A DNA stretch of 16,102 bases. Origin: an uncultured Porphyromonadaceae bacterium (GTDB lineage Bacteria; Bacteroidota; Bacteroidia; Bacteroidales; Muribaculaceae). This document shows positions 1 through 7,911 of the stretch, one piece after another (within the stretch, counting starts at the first letter, position 1; every line of letters begins with the position of its first letter). The DNA is taken from positions 1 through 16,102 of the forward strand of contig CAMVDK010000040.1 in NCBI GenBank assembly GCA_947166165.1, in the 5' to 3' direction. Position numbers and translations under genes: made by a program. The notes below the pieces were generated by a model. The model worked only from the letters and a program-made list of their open reading frames with translations. It did no database searches and was not told the origin of the DNA.

Positions 1-23
1 CGGAAAACTTGCGCAAGCCGAAT

Positions 24-46
24 GCAATGAAGCTTGCTTCAATTGC
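24..46. other. Imperfect hairpin at the left edge
   Basis: TGAAGC (28-33) and GCTTCA (36-41) are inverted repeats, extended outward by GCAA (24-27) and TTGC (43-46) with one bulged base. A second small inverted repeat, CAAAGC/GCTTTG, lies at 75-80/83-88 and is followed by a short T run. Either could be part of a terminator for a gene left of the window. The loops are only 2 bases as drawn, so the pairing is weak evidence. Confidence 0.25.
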
Positions 47-84
47 TGAGGTGCAGCCAAGTTTATTTAAAAATCAAAGCAAGC

Positions 85-116
85 TTTGCTTTTTCGCTCG
101 GTTTGCACTAATTTTG
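85..116 (+). promoter_or_regulatory. Bacteroidota-type promoter for the LptD-like gene
   Basis: TTTG at 85-88 is followed after 20 bases by TAATTTTG at 109-116. This matches the Bacteroidota sigma-ABfr consensus (TTTG, about 19-21 bases, TAnnTTTG). Transcription would start near 121-124, leaving only about 10 bases of leader before the ATG at 133. The surroundings are AT-rich against a GC-rich genome, as expected for a promoter. The match is by eye; no transcript data are available. Confidence 0.6.
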
Positions 117-132
117 CACGATATTTTGTCGA

Positions 133-2856
133 ATGACCCGTGGCAGCCTGCGCATATTACCCCTGCTGGCCGCCGCACTGCTAGTGCTGTGCGGCGCATT
201 TGCCTTTGCGCAGACACCCATCAGCCCACGCATGGCCCGCCAAGCACCGGCCGCCGACTCCACCCTCGCAGCCGCCGACACCCTGGCCACCGACAGCGTC
301 AAGGAGCGCTTTGTGATGAGCCAGGTCGACCTCGAGCACCCCGTCGAATTCACGGCCAAAGACTCCATCGTGCTCATCGGCAAGAACCAGGCCACCATGT
401 ATGGCGGCACCACGCTCAAATATGGCGACATCAACATGAGCGCGGCCACCATCAGCATGAACATGGACAGCAGCCAGGTGCACGCCGTGGGCGTGCCCGA
501 CAGCACCGGCGAACTGACCAGCAAGCCGGTGTTCAAGGACCGCAGCGGCGAGTATGAGTCGCGCACGATGAGCTACAACTTCAAGACCCGCAAGGGCTAC
601 ATCACCGACATCGTCACCGAGCAGGGCGAGGGATTCCTGACCGGCGGCATCACCAAGAAGATGGAGAACGACGAGTACTACATCAAGGACGGCCGCTACA
701 CCACCTGCGACAACCACGACCACCCGCACTTCTACTTCCAGCTCACCAAGGCCAAGGTGCGTCCGAAGAGCAACGTGGTCACCGGTCCGGCCTACATGGT
801 GCTCGAAGACCTGCCGCTGCCCATCGCCGTGCCCTTCGGCTACTTCCCCTTCACCGAGAAATACAGCTCGGGCATCCTCTTCCCCACCTTCGGCGAGGAC
901 TACAACCGCGGCTTCTATCTGCGCAACGGCGGCTACTACCTGGCACTGAACAAATACATCGACCTGGCGCTCACCGGCGAAATCTACACCCGGGGCTCGT
1001 GGGGCCTCTCGGCACAGAGCAACTACAGCAAGCGCTACCGCTTCCGCGGCAGCTTCAGCGTGAACTACCTCACCACCGTCAACGGCGACAAGGGCGACCC
1101 CGACTACACGAAGATGCGCAACTTCCAGGTGCTGTGGAACCACAGCCAGGACACCAAGGCCAACCCCAACCTCACCTTCTCGGCCAGCGTCAACTTCGCC
1201 ACCAGCGGCTACACGCGCAACAGCCTCGACACCTACTACACCAACGCCTTCACCGAGAACACCAAGAGCAGCACCGTGAACCTGACCTACAAGTTCCCGG
1301 GCACGAAGTGGAGCCTGTCGACCACGGCAAGCGTGAGCCAGCGCAGCGCCGACTCCACCATCAGCGTGCAATTCCCCAACTTCACGCTCACCATGGCCCA
1401 GACGGCCCCCTTCAAGCGCAAACGCATGGTGGGCGAAGAGCGGTGGTACGAGAAAATCAAGGTGAGCTACTCCGGCCGCTTCCAGAACTCGCTCACGGCC
1501 AAGCAGAACGAGTTTCTCCACAAGAACCTGGTGAAAGACTGGCGCAACGGCATGAGCCACACGTCGACCGTCAATGCCACGTTCAACGTGTTCAAGTACC
1601 TCAACATCACCCCCTCGCTCAACCTCAACGACCGCATGTACACCAGCAAAATACGCCGCATGTGGGACCCCAACGCCAGCGCCGAGGTGCAGGACACCAC
1701 CTACAGCTTCTACAATGTGTTCGACTTCAACTTCTCGCTCTCGTTCGGCACCAAGCTCTATGGCTTCCTCAACGCCAGCAAGCTCACCGGCGGGCGGGTG
1801 AACATGATTCGCCACGTGATCACCCCCACCATCAGCCTGTCGGCGCGCCCCGACTTCGGCTCCCCCTTCTGGGGCTACTATGGCAACTACGACTATACCG
1901 ACGCCAATGGCAAGCAGTTCACTCGCCGCTACAGCTACTTCCAGCACGGCCTGTTCGGCAACGCCCCCGACGGCCGTAGCGGAATGGTTTCGTTCACGCT
2001 GGCCAACAACCTCGAGGCCAAAGTGCGCAGCGACCAGGACAGCACCGGCTTCAAGAAGATTTCGCTCATCGAGAACCTCACCCTCAGCCAGAGCTACAAC
2101 TTCGCCGCCGACTCGCTGCGGTGGAGCAACCTGAGCACCAGCCTGCTGCTGCGCATCACCAAGGGCTTCAACCTCAACCTGAGTGCCACCTGGGACGTCT
2201 ACAAGTACGGCCTCAACGAGTATGGCAACCCCGTGCGCATCAACAAGCTGCGACTCTTCCACGGCGGCGGGTGGGGACGACTGGCCAGCACTGGCACGTC
2301 GTTCTCCTACACCTTCAACAACGACACGTTCAAGAACCTTTTCGGCGGCAGAAAGAAGAACAAGAATCGCGGCGACACCCGTCAGCCGCCCACAGCCACC
2401 GACGGCACGCCGCCCGACGGCGACGGCGCTGACCGCCAGCGGCGCGGGGGAGGCGACTCCGATGTCGAGTTCACCCCCGAAGGCTACGCCAAGTGGAACT
2501 GCCCGTGGAGCCTCACCCTCAACTACTCGGTGAACTACGGCTACGGCTCGTTCAACTACGACAAGATGGAGTACAACGGCCGCTTCACCCACTCGCTGAG
2601 CTTCAACGGCAGCATCCGCCCCACCAAGAACTGGAGCCTCACCTTCTCGGGCAGCTACGACTTCGAGAACCACAAAATCGCCTACATGAACTGCAACATC
2701 TCGCGCCAGATGCACTGCTTCGTGATGAGCGCCAGCTTCGTGCCCTTCGGTCCCTACCGCAGCTACAACTTCCACATCGCCGTCAAGTCGAGCATCCTGC
2801 AAGACGTGAAGTATGACAAGCACTCCAGCTACAGCAACGGCGTCAACTGGTTCTGA
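133..2856 (+). CDS. LptD-like LPS-assembly outer-membrane protein
   Basis: A 907-residue protein with a clear signal peptide (residues 1-26, hydrophobic LLAAALLVL, AFA before Q27). It has an N-terminal OstA-like beta-jellyroll region (about 50-200) and then a long barrel region rich in alternating aromatic/polar strands, ending in a C-terminal Phe (NGVNWF) as outer-membrane barrels do. In this family the protein inserts lipopolysaccharide into the outer leaflet of the outer membrane. The segment around 180-240 (TTCDNHDHPHFYF, then PLPIAVPFGYFPF) is typical of Bacteroidota LptD homologues. Residues about 737-780 form a Gly/Pro/Arg/Asp-rich, probably disordered insertion between predicted strands, likely an extended loop. 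The start at 133 sits just after a good promoter and gives the full signal peptide. The family call is from remembered sequence character; substrate is inferred. Confidence 0.82.
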   Translation: MTRGSLRILPLLAAALLVLCGAFAFAQTPISPRMARQAPAADSTLAAADTLATDSVKERFVMSQVDLEHPVEFTAKDSIVLIGKNQATMYGGTTLKYGDINMSAATISMNMDSSQVHAVGVPDSTGELTSKPVFKDRSGEYESRTMSYNFKTRKGYITDIVTEQGEGFLTGGITKKMENDEYYIKDGRYTTCDNHDHPHFYFQLTKAKVRPKSNVVTGPAYMVLEDLPLPIAVPFGYFPFTEKYSSGILFPTFGEDYNRGFYLRNGGYYLALNKYIDLALTGEIYTRGSWGLSAQSNYSKRYRFRGSFSVNYLTTVNGDKGDPDYTKMRNFQVLWNHSQDTKANPNLTFSASVNFATSGYTRNSLDTYYTNAFTENTKSSTVNLTYKFPGTKWSLSTTASVSQRSADSTISVQFPNFTLTMAQTAPFKRKRMVGEERWYEKIKVSYSGRFQNSLTAKQNEFLHKNLVKDWRNGMSHTSTVNATFNVFKYLNITPSLNLNDRMYTSKIRRMWDPNASAEVQDTTYSFYNVFDFNFSLSFGTKLYGFLNASKLTGGRVNMIRHVITPTISLSARPDFGSPFWGYYGNYDYTDANGKQFTRRYSYFQHGLFGNAPDGRSGMVSFTLANNLEAKVRSDQDSTGFKKISLIENLTLSQSYNFAADSLRWSNLSTSLLLRITKGFNLNLSATWDVYKYGLNEYGNPVRINKLRLFHGGGWGRLASTGTSFSYTFNNDTFKNLFGGRKKNKNRGDTRQPPTATDGTPPDGDGADRQRRGGGDSDVEFTPEGYAKWNCPWSLTLNYSVNYGYGSFNYDKMEYNGRFTHSLSFNGSIRPTKNWSLTFSGSYDFENHKIAYMNCNISRQMHCFVMSASFVPFGPYRSYNFHIAVKSSILQDVKYDKHSSYSNGVNWF

Positions 2857-2860
2857 TCTC

Positions 2861-2944
2861 AATGCACAATGCACAATGCACAATTGAATGCTGTCAACTC
2901 ACAATGCACAACTAACAATGCACTTTTGAATGCTATCAATGCAC
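2861..2944. repeat. AATGCAC short-repeat spacer
   Basis: Six exact copies of the 7-base unit AATGCAC occur here: three in tandem (2861-2867, 2868-2874, 2875-2881) and three dispersed (2903-2909, 2917-2923, 2938-2944). A longer unit, TTGAATGCTRTCAA, occurs at 2884-2897 and again at 2926-2939, a 42-base period. The array fills almost the whole gap between the LptD-like gene and the hydrolase gene. It is AT-rich compared with both neighbours. Its role is unknown; similar TGCACAATG-like tracts seem familiar from Bacteroidales intergenic regions, but I cannot check that here. Confidence 0.85.
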
Positions 2945-3574
2945 AATGATAATTGGCCTTGCTTGTTTCGCTGTTTGATGGTGCTTGTGGCACTGTGGTG
3001 CGGCGCTTGGGACTCGGTGGCCTTTGGGCAGGCTGACGCGCGCATGGCGATTGCCGAAGGCGACCTTCTGTTTGTGCTGCCCGCCACAGCCAACGCCATC
3101 ACCGAGGCCACCGGCGAGGCCGACCATGTGGCCATCGCTCACCGCATCGGGGGCGATGAGGGGCTGCTTTACGTCGTCGAGGCCATCGGAAAGGGGGTGT
3201 GCCTCACGCCGATGGATTCTTTTCTGCTTCACAACGCCGAGGCCGACATCGTGGTGCGGCAGGTGGCGCGGCTCGACGTGCGGCGGTCGGTGGGCAACGC
3301 GCTGCGCTACGTGGGGCGGCCCTACGACTGGAACTATACGCCTGGCGACAGCGCGCTCTATTGCAGCGAGCTGGTGCAGCTATGTTGTGTGGATGGCGAG
3401 GGGAAGCCTGTGTTTGCGACCATCCCCATGCGGTTCAGCGACCAGCAGGGCCACATTCTGCCCTACTGGCAAGAGCACTATAGCCGCCAGCACCTGCCCG
3501 TGCCCGAGGGCGAGCCGGGCACCAACCCGTCGCAGCTGCTCAGACAGCTGGCAAGCCCTACCGGGGGTCACTGA
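2930..3574 (+). CDS. Secreted YiiX/YebB-like (NlpC/P60 superfamily) cysteine hydrolase
   Basis: A 214-residue protein matching the circularly permuted papain-like amidase group. Visible landmarks are GDLLF (44-48), a His in DHVAIAH (H66), VVEAIGKGV with E84, and the nucleophile Cys in YCSEL (C145). These proteins are thought to cleave amide or ester bonds of cell-wall or lipid substrates; the substrate here is unknown. Residues about 11-34 are hydrophobic and end in AFGQADA, so the protein is probably exported, although the N-region has little positive charge before Arg14. The start is uncertain: ATGs at 2930, 2939 and 2978 are in frame, and the first two lie inside the AATGCAC repeats. It follows the LptD-like gene by 73 bases and overlaps the end of convergent xseB by 7 bases. 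Confidence 0.75.
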   Translation: MLSMHNDNWPCLFRCLMVLVALWCGAWDSVAFGQADARMAIAEGDLLFVLPATANAITEATGEADHVAIAHRIGGDEGLLYVVEAIGKGVCLTPMDSFLLHNAEADIVVRQVARLDVRRSVGNALRYVGRPYDWNYTPGDSALYCSELVQLCCVDGEGKPVFATIPMRFSDQQGHILPYWQEHYSRQHLPVPEGEPGTNPSQLLRQLASPTGGH

Positions 3575-3774
3575 GCGCCCTCGATGTCCTGAAGAATGGT
3601 CTTCAGTGCCTCGTCGGTGGCGGTGAGGCGCTTGCGGCACACGTCGAGCAGCTCTTTGCTGCGCTTGGTGTACTCGCTCAGGTTGTCGATGCTGCACTCG
3701 GGATCCTGCATCTTCTTGACGAGATCTTCGAGTTCGGTCACGGCCTGCGTGTAGGTGAGTTCTTGTTCTTCCAT
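3568..3774 (-). CDS. xseB: Exodeoxyribonuclease VII small subunit
   Basis: A 68-residue, almost entirely helical and charged protein with the family pattern YTQAVTELEDLVKKMQDPE, then LSEYTKRSKELLDVCRKRL. The length fits XseB (about 60-85 residues). The subunit wraps as helical hairpins around the C-terminal part of XseA to form the cytoplasmic exonuclease VII, which degrades single-stranded DNA in both directions to short oligonucleotides. It starts 25 bases after the xseA stop, consistent with one transcript. Its stop (3568-3570) lies within the last codons of the convergent hydrolase gene. Confidence 0.92.
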   Translation of the reverse strand: MEEQELTYTQAVTELEDLVKKMQDPECSIDNLSEYTKRSKELLDVCRKRLTATDEALKTILQDIEGAQ

Positions 3775-3799
3775 GATGATATGATGAGTTTTTCGGTTG

Positions 3800-5134
3800 C
3801 TAGCACTTACTTTCGGCCACGATGGCTCGTGCGCGGCCTTGCTTGAGGTGCACGGTGATGGTGTCGCCTGGATTCAGCTGGTCGGCGCTGGTGATGTAGC
3901 GGCCGTGGCACATGGTGAGCGAATAGCCGCGGTTGAGGATGTTGCGCGGCGAGAGCAGCTCCACCTTGTCGGAGAGAGCCTCGAGGCGCAGCCGCTGTCG
4001 CTCCATGTGCTGGCCGGCGGCCACCACGACGCGCTCGCCGTGATGCTGCAGATGGGTGCGCTCGGTGGCGATGCGTCCGGCCACCGTCAGGGGGATGGTG
4101 CGGGCATATCCCTCGAGCCGCAGGCGGCTGGTGTCGAGCACTCGCCTTGCGGCGGCTGGCAGCAGGCTGCTGTAGTAGGCCAGCTGCTCGCGTGAGTGCG
4201 CCAGCATCTCGCGCGCGGAGGCCACGATGGCGTTGCTCAGGTCGGTGAGGTGGGACAGCGCGTCGGTCCCGCGCTGGATGAGCAGCTCGGCGGCCGCGGT
4301 GGGTGTCTTCACGCGCACCGAGGCCACATAGTCGAGCACCGTCACATCGCGCTCGTGGCCGATGCCCACAATCACCGGAATGGGGAATTGCGCGATGACT
4401 GCCGCCAGGTCGTAGTTGTCGAAGGAGTTGAGGTCGCTCGTCGCCCCACCGCCGCGAATCACCACCACGCAGTCGAAGAGGTCGATGTGCGCGTTGATGC
4501 GGTCGAGGGCGGCGAGCACGCTCGGCACCGTGTTGGCTCCCTGCATCATGGCCGTGAACAGGCAGGTGTAGAATTGCAGCCCATAGGCGTTGTGCGCCAA
4601 CTGGTTCATGAAGTCGCCATAGCCGGCGGCCCCGGCGGCCGAAATCACTGCGATGCGTTGAGGCACCAGCGGCCAGGGCAGTGTCTTGTTCATGTCGATC
4701 ACCCCTTCGCGCGCCAGTCGGTCCAGAATCTCGCGGCGCTGGCGCTCCATGTCGCCCAGGGTGAACTCTGGATAAATGTCGGTCACCACCAGCTTGAGGC
4801 CATACTGCTCGTGGAAGTTGGCGCTCACACACACCATCACCTTCATGCCGCTTGCAAACTGCTGGCCGGTGACGTGGTGGAATTTGGCGTTTAAAGCAGC
4901 AAACACGCTGGCCCATGCCACGGCCTGCGTTTTGGCCACGGTGGCGCCGGTGTCGGGATTCTTCTCGATGAGCTCCATGTAGCAGTGTCCGCGGCGCACC
5001 TGCACGTCGCTCGTCTCGGCCTGCACCCATTGGTACTGAAGGTCGGCCTGGTTGTTGATGTTTTTCTTGATGCGGGCGTTGAACGCGCTCAGCGTCATGG
5101 CTTGCGACATCTGGTCGTCGAATAAGGTTGGCAT
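3800..5134 (-). CDS. xseA: Exodeoxyribonuclease VII large subunit
   Basis: A 444-residue catalytic subunit of the ssDNA exonuclease VII; E. coli XseA is slightly longer. Residues about 10-110 form the N-terminal OB-fold. The catalytic core shows PQRIAVIS (158-165), RGGG (227-230), GIGHERD with H260 and D263 (257-263), and KTPTAAAE (276-283), all hallmark motifs of the family. Residues about 290-400 are the coiled-coil region that binds XseB. The C-terminal segment NILNRGYSLT...GDTITVHLKQGRA is also typical. It starts 22 bases after the DUF3256 stop, so it probably belongs to the operon that begins at the helicase. A second ATG eight codons in is a possible alternative start. Confidence 0.95.
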   Translation of the reverse strand: MPTLFDDQMSQAMTLSAFNARIKKNINNQADLQYQWVQAETSDVQVRRGHCYMELIEKNPDTGATVAKTQAVAWASVFAALNAKFHHVTGQQFASGMKVMVCVSANFHEQYGLKLVVTDIYPEFTLGDMERQRREILDRLAREGVIDMNKTLPWPLVPQRIAVISAAGAAGYGDFMNQLAHNAYGLQFYTCLFTAMMQGANTVPSVLAALDRINAHIDLFDCVVVIRGGGATSDLNSFDNYDLAAVIAQFPIPVIVGIGHERDVTVLDYVASVRVKTPTAAAELLIQRGTDALSHLTDLSNAIVASAREMLAHSREQLAYYSSLLPAAARRVLDTSRLRLEGYARTIPLTVAGRIATERTHLQHHGERVVVAAGQHMERQRLRLEALSDKVELLSPRNILNRGYSLTMCHGRYITSADQLNPGDTITVHLKQGRARAIVAESKC

Positions 5135-5156
5135 GGCGTGGGTGTGTGTTATGCGG

Positions 5157-5798
5157 TTAACGAATCAGAGTGAATTTCTTGCCCACCCTGTAGCTGATCT
5201 GGCTCCGCATCCAGGGTGCGAACAAGGCATATTCTTCTTTCGAGAGGAACTGCTGCAGGTTGTGGCGCACAACGAGCGTGTCGTGGCGCTCGCCGACGAA
5301 GGTCATCTCCAGCTGCGTGAAGGGCAGGCGGTCGAGCAGCTCGCGCCGCTTGTCCTTGCTGGCGGTGGGGAGCATCAGGTCGGCCAGCCCGGGCATGGGC
5401 CGCAAAGGTTGAATCGAGGAGAGCTGCACCCAGTTGCTGTTGTAGAACCGCAGGCGGCTGTCGGCCACGGGTGTGAACACGGTCTCGATCACGGCCAGGA
5501 TGGTGTCGCGCTTGGAGTAGGGAATCATGAGCAGCTCCACCACCCGGCTGGCGCTGGTGCGCACCTTGACGTAGGTGCTGTCAAGGTCGATGAGCCGGGT
5601 GCCGTTGCCCATGCGGTTGGTGAGTTCCACCTGCTGGCCGCTGTCGTAGTAGTCCATCAGGTCGAGGCGCACCGAGCGCGGCACGAGCAGGAAGATGTCG
5701 TCGGGTTCGCTGGCAAAGAAGTCGCGCACGCTGCGGCACTCTCCTCCTAGGGCCGCGCAGAGCAGGCACACCAGCAGAGCGATTCGGAATGGTTTCAT
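5157..5798 (-). CDS. DUF3256 family exported protein
   Basis: A 213-residue protein of unknown function, recognised as DUF3256, a family I know only from Bacteroidales. The signal peptide is clear: MKPFR, then a hydrophobic stretch to about residue 20 (LLVCLLCAALGGECRS). The mature part has the family-like segments SVRDFFASEPDDIFLLVP, RLDLMDYYDSGQ and NGTRLIDLDSTYVKV, followed by mixed beta-strand sequence (YNSNWVQL). It most likely acts in the periplasm or at the envelope. Its ATG overlaps the helicase TGA by four bases (ATGA), which implies translational coupling. There is no catalytic motif I can name. Confidence 0.85.
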   Translation of the reverse strand: MKPFRIALLVCLLCAALGGECRSVRDFFASEPDDIFLLVPRSVRLDLMDYYDSGQQVELTNRMGNGTRLIDLDSTYVKVRTSASRVVELLMIPYSKRDTILAVIETVFTPVADSRLRFYNSNWVQLSSIQPLRPMPGLADLMLPTASKDKRRELLDRLPFTQLEMTFVGERHDTLVVRHNLQQFLSKEEYALFAPWMRSQISYRVGKKFTLIR

Positions 5799-7672
5799 CG
5801 TTTCGGTTTTTTGTCTTTCTTGTCCTTCTTGCGGAATTTAGCGAAGGGCTGCTCGGCGGCCGCGGCGTCGGTACCGTCCTTCCTGTTGCGTGGCCTGGGC
5901 TTGCCACTTCGGCCACGCTTGCGGCCCTCGAAGCCCGCCTCGGCCTCGCGCGCCTCGCGTTCGGCGCGTCGCCGCTCGGCGCGGTTGCGCTTCACGCTGA
6001 TTTTTTCCCACGACTCAGCCGCGTAGTCCTTGCCCTCCTGCGCCAGCTCCAGATAGAGCCGTTTGCCGTAGTAGTCGCCGTGGTTGAGCGCGCTCACCAC
6101 GCGGTGGGCGTCGCCCTGGCGCACGTCGAAGAGCGAGTAGTTGCTCAGCAGGTCGATGCGCCCCAGCCCGATGTGCTGTCCACGCGTGTTCTGGTTGATC
6201 ATGCGTATGAGGTCGGGGGCGAAGAAGCCGTCGCTCTTGCCCAGGTTGATGTAGACGCGCTCGTAGCCTTTTTCGGCCACGCGCGAGTTCTTCTGCTCCT
6301 TGGTACGCTTCACCTTCGCCTCGCCCTTGCTTCGCTCGCGCTTTTCGGGCACATAGTCGAGCACGGGCTCGTTGCGGTAGTAGTCGAGCAGGCGGTTGAA
6401 CTCGAGCGAGAGCAGGCGCTTGAGCAGGTCCTCGCCGCTGAGCCACGACAGCTTCTTGAGCACCGGCGGCAGGTAGGCGGCTATTTCGTCCTCCTTCACC
6501 TCGACGCGCTCCAGCTTGTCGGCCAGGGTGAAGAGTTGCTTCTCGATGATTTCCTCGGGCTTGGGCACCTCGCGGCGCTCGATGGTCTTGCCGATGTGCT
6601 TCTCGATGTCGAGCAGTTTGCGCCGCTCGCGGCTGTGGATGATGCAGATGCTGGTGCCGGTCTTTCCGGCTCGCCCGGTGCGGCCGCTGCGGTGGTTGTA
6701 GACGTCGTTGTCGTCGGGCAGCGCATAGCTGATGATATGGGTCAGGTCGTCCACGTCGAGCCCACGCGCGGCCACATCGGTGGCCACGAGCAGCTGGAGG
6801 TTGCGCTCGCGGAATTTTTTCATCACGGCGTCGCGCTGTGCCTGCGAGAGGTCGCCGTGCAGGGCATCGGCGTTGTAGCCGTCGGTGATGAGTTGGTCGG
6901 CGATTTCTTGCGCCTGCGCACGCGTGCGGGTGAAGATGATGCCGTAGATGCGCGGCCGGGAGTCCACGATGCGCTTCAGCGCCAGATACTTGTCGCTGGC
7001 GCGCACCATGTAGTAGATGTGCTTCACATTGCTCGAGCTCTCGTTGCGGGTGCCCACGACGAACTCCTGCGGGTCGTGCATGTAGTTGCTGGCGATGTCG
7101 GCGATTTCCTTGGGCATCGTGGCCGAGAAGAGGAGCATCTTGCGCTCCTGAGGCACGTGGGTCAGGATTTCGTTGATGTCGTCGACGAAGCCCATGTTGA
7201 GCATCTCGTCGGCCTCGTCGAGAATCACGGTGTTCACCTGGTCGAGGTTCACCTTGCGGCGCTTGATGAGGTCGAGCAGTCGCCCTGGCGTGGCCACAAT
7301 CACCTGCACGCCCTTGCCCAGTGCGCGTATCTGGCTCTCGATGCTCGAGCCGCCATACACGGGCAGGATGTTGAGCCCGTCGATGTACTTGGCATAGTCG
7401 GCCAGGTCGCTGGCCGTCTGCAGGCAGAGCTCGCGCGTGGGGTCGAGGATGAGGGCCTGCGTGGCGGTGGTCGACGTGTCGACGCGCTGCAGCGTGGGCA
7501 GGCCGAAGGCCGCCGTCTTGCCGGTGCCGGTCTGCGCCAGCGCCACCACGTCGCTTGCCTCGTTGAGCAGATGGGGAATCACGCGTTCCTGCACGGGCAT
7601 CGGTGCCAGATAGCCCAAGTCGGCAATGGCGCGCAGCAGGTCGTCGCGCACTCCGAGTTCTTCAAATGTCAT
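5795..7672 (-). CDS. DEAD-box ATP-dependent RNA helicase (CsdA/DbpA-like tail)
   Basis: A 625-residue cytoplasmic RNA helicase with all canonical motifs: Q motif around F3-Q28, AQTGTGKT (46-53), PTREL (78-82), TPGR (128-131), DEAD (152-155), SAT (183-185), VATDVAARGLD (297-307) and HRSGRTGRAG (327-336). Residues about 475-550 (YERVYINLGKSDGF, then IDLLSNYSLFDV) match the DbpA/CsdA-type RNA-binding domain. The rest is a Lys/Arg-rich disordered tail ending KDKKDKKPKR. Such proteins unwind RNA duplexes in ribosome assembly and mRNA turnover, often at low temperature. I chose the ATG at 7672 (MTFEELG) because the Q motif begins directly there; upstream in-frame codons (to 7738) lie in the promoter-leader region and encode no conserved sequence. 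Confidence 0.94.
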   Translation of the reverse strand: MTFEELGVRDDLLRAIADLGYLAPMPVQERVIPHLLNEASDVVALAQTGTGKTAAFGLPTLQRVDTSTTATQALILDPTRELCLQTASDLADYAKYIDGLNILPVYGGSSIESQIRALGKGVQVIVATPGRLLDLIKRRKVNLDQVNTVILDEADEMLNMGFVDDINEILTHVPQERKMLLFSATMPKEIADIASNYMHDPQEFVVGTRNESSSNVKHIYYMVRASDKYLALKRIVDSRPRIYGIIFTRTRAQAQEIADQLITDGYNADALHGDLSQAQRDAVMKKFRERNLQLLVATDVAARGLDVDDLTHIISYALPDDNDVYNHRSGRTGRAGKTGTSICIIHSRERRKLLDIEKHIGKTIERREVPKPEEIIEKQLFTLADKLERVEVKEDEIAAYLPPVLKKLSWLSGEDLLKRLLSLEFNRLLDYYRNEPVLDYVPEKRERSKGEAKVKRTKEQKNSRVAEKGYERVYINLGKSDGFFAPDLIRMINQNTRGQHIGLGRIDLLSNYSLFDVRQGDAHRVVSALNHGDYYGKRLYLELAQEGKDYAAESWEKISVKRNRAERRRAEREAREAEAGFEGRKRGRSGKPRPRNRKDGTDAAAAEQPFAKFRKKDKKDKKPKR

Positions 7673-7755
7673 GAGTCGAAAATTGTTTGTTATAAAACTT
7701 GTCTTTACAGTTCGCCACCAACGCGGCCCACGAGCCACATGCAGGTTTCGATTTG

Positions 7756-7787
7756 CAAAATTACTGATAATCGGCGTGAAAACCTAA
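7756..7787 (-). promoter_or_regulatory. Promoter of the helicase-DUF3256-xseAB operon
   Basis: Read on the minus strand, TAATTTTG (7763-7756) matches the Bacteroidota -7 box exactly. TTAG (7787-7784), 20 bases upstream, is a 3-of-4 match to the TTTG -33 box. This is the same -7 sequence and spacing as in front of the LptD-like gene. Transcription would begin near 7749, giving a leader of roughly 75 bases before the helicase ATG at 7672. A leader of that length leaves room for RNA-level control, which is common for DEAD-box helicase genes. Confidence 0.55.
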
Positions 7788-7863
7788 TTCCGCCTTCACT
7801 TTTAGCTACTTTTTAGTCACGGCCGTTGTTTGCCGGTCCACGGGGCTGGGCAACTAGCATGAA

Positions 7864-7896
7864 CAAGGCGGGGCAAGCCACTGCCGCCCCGCCTTG
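7864..7896 (-). terminator. GC-rich hairpin after etfA, probable operon terminator
   Basis: An 11-bp perfect inverted repeat: CAAGGCGGGGC (7864-7874) pairs with GCCCCGCCTTG (7886-7896) around an 11-base loop. It begins 15 bases after the etfA stop, where the long fermentation operon should end. On the minus strand it is not followed by a U-run, so it is either a weak intrinsic terminator or a 3'-end stabilising structure. The rest of the 239-base gap (7673-7911) holds only the helicase promoter and leader. Confidence 0.6.
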
Positions 7897-7911
7897 CCGA
7901 TGAGAGTCGCT

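Noticed and set aside
181..2883. 900-codon open frame on the minus strand, opposite the LptD-like gene
   Set aside because: Its product is a monotonous Val/Ala/Glu/Gly/His mix with no domain or signal. The plus strand encodes a coherent barrel protein. The long frame arises because the strong GC codon bias removes stops on the opposite strand.
2857..2929. CRISPR array at the AATGCAC repeats
   Set aside because: The 7-base units are partly contiguous and lack the 25-40 base repeat and unique spacer structure, and no cas gene is near.
7673..7738. Upstream start extending the helicase by 22 residues
   Set aside because: The extra residues (MARGPRWW...) overlap the predicted leader, are not typical of the family, and the Q motif begins directly after the ATG at 7672.
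5789..7816. 675-codon plus-strand open frame opposite the helicase
   Set aside because: Same cause: Leu/Val/Ala/His-rich low-information sequence antisense to a gene with every DEAD-box motif.
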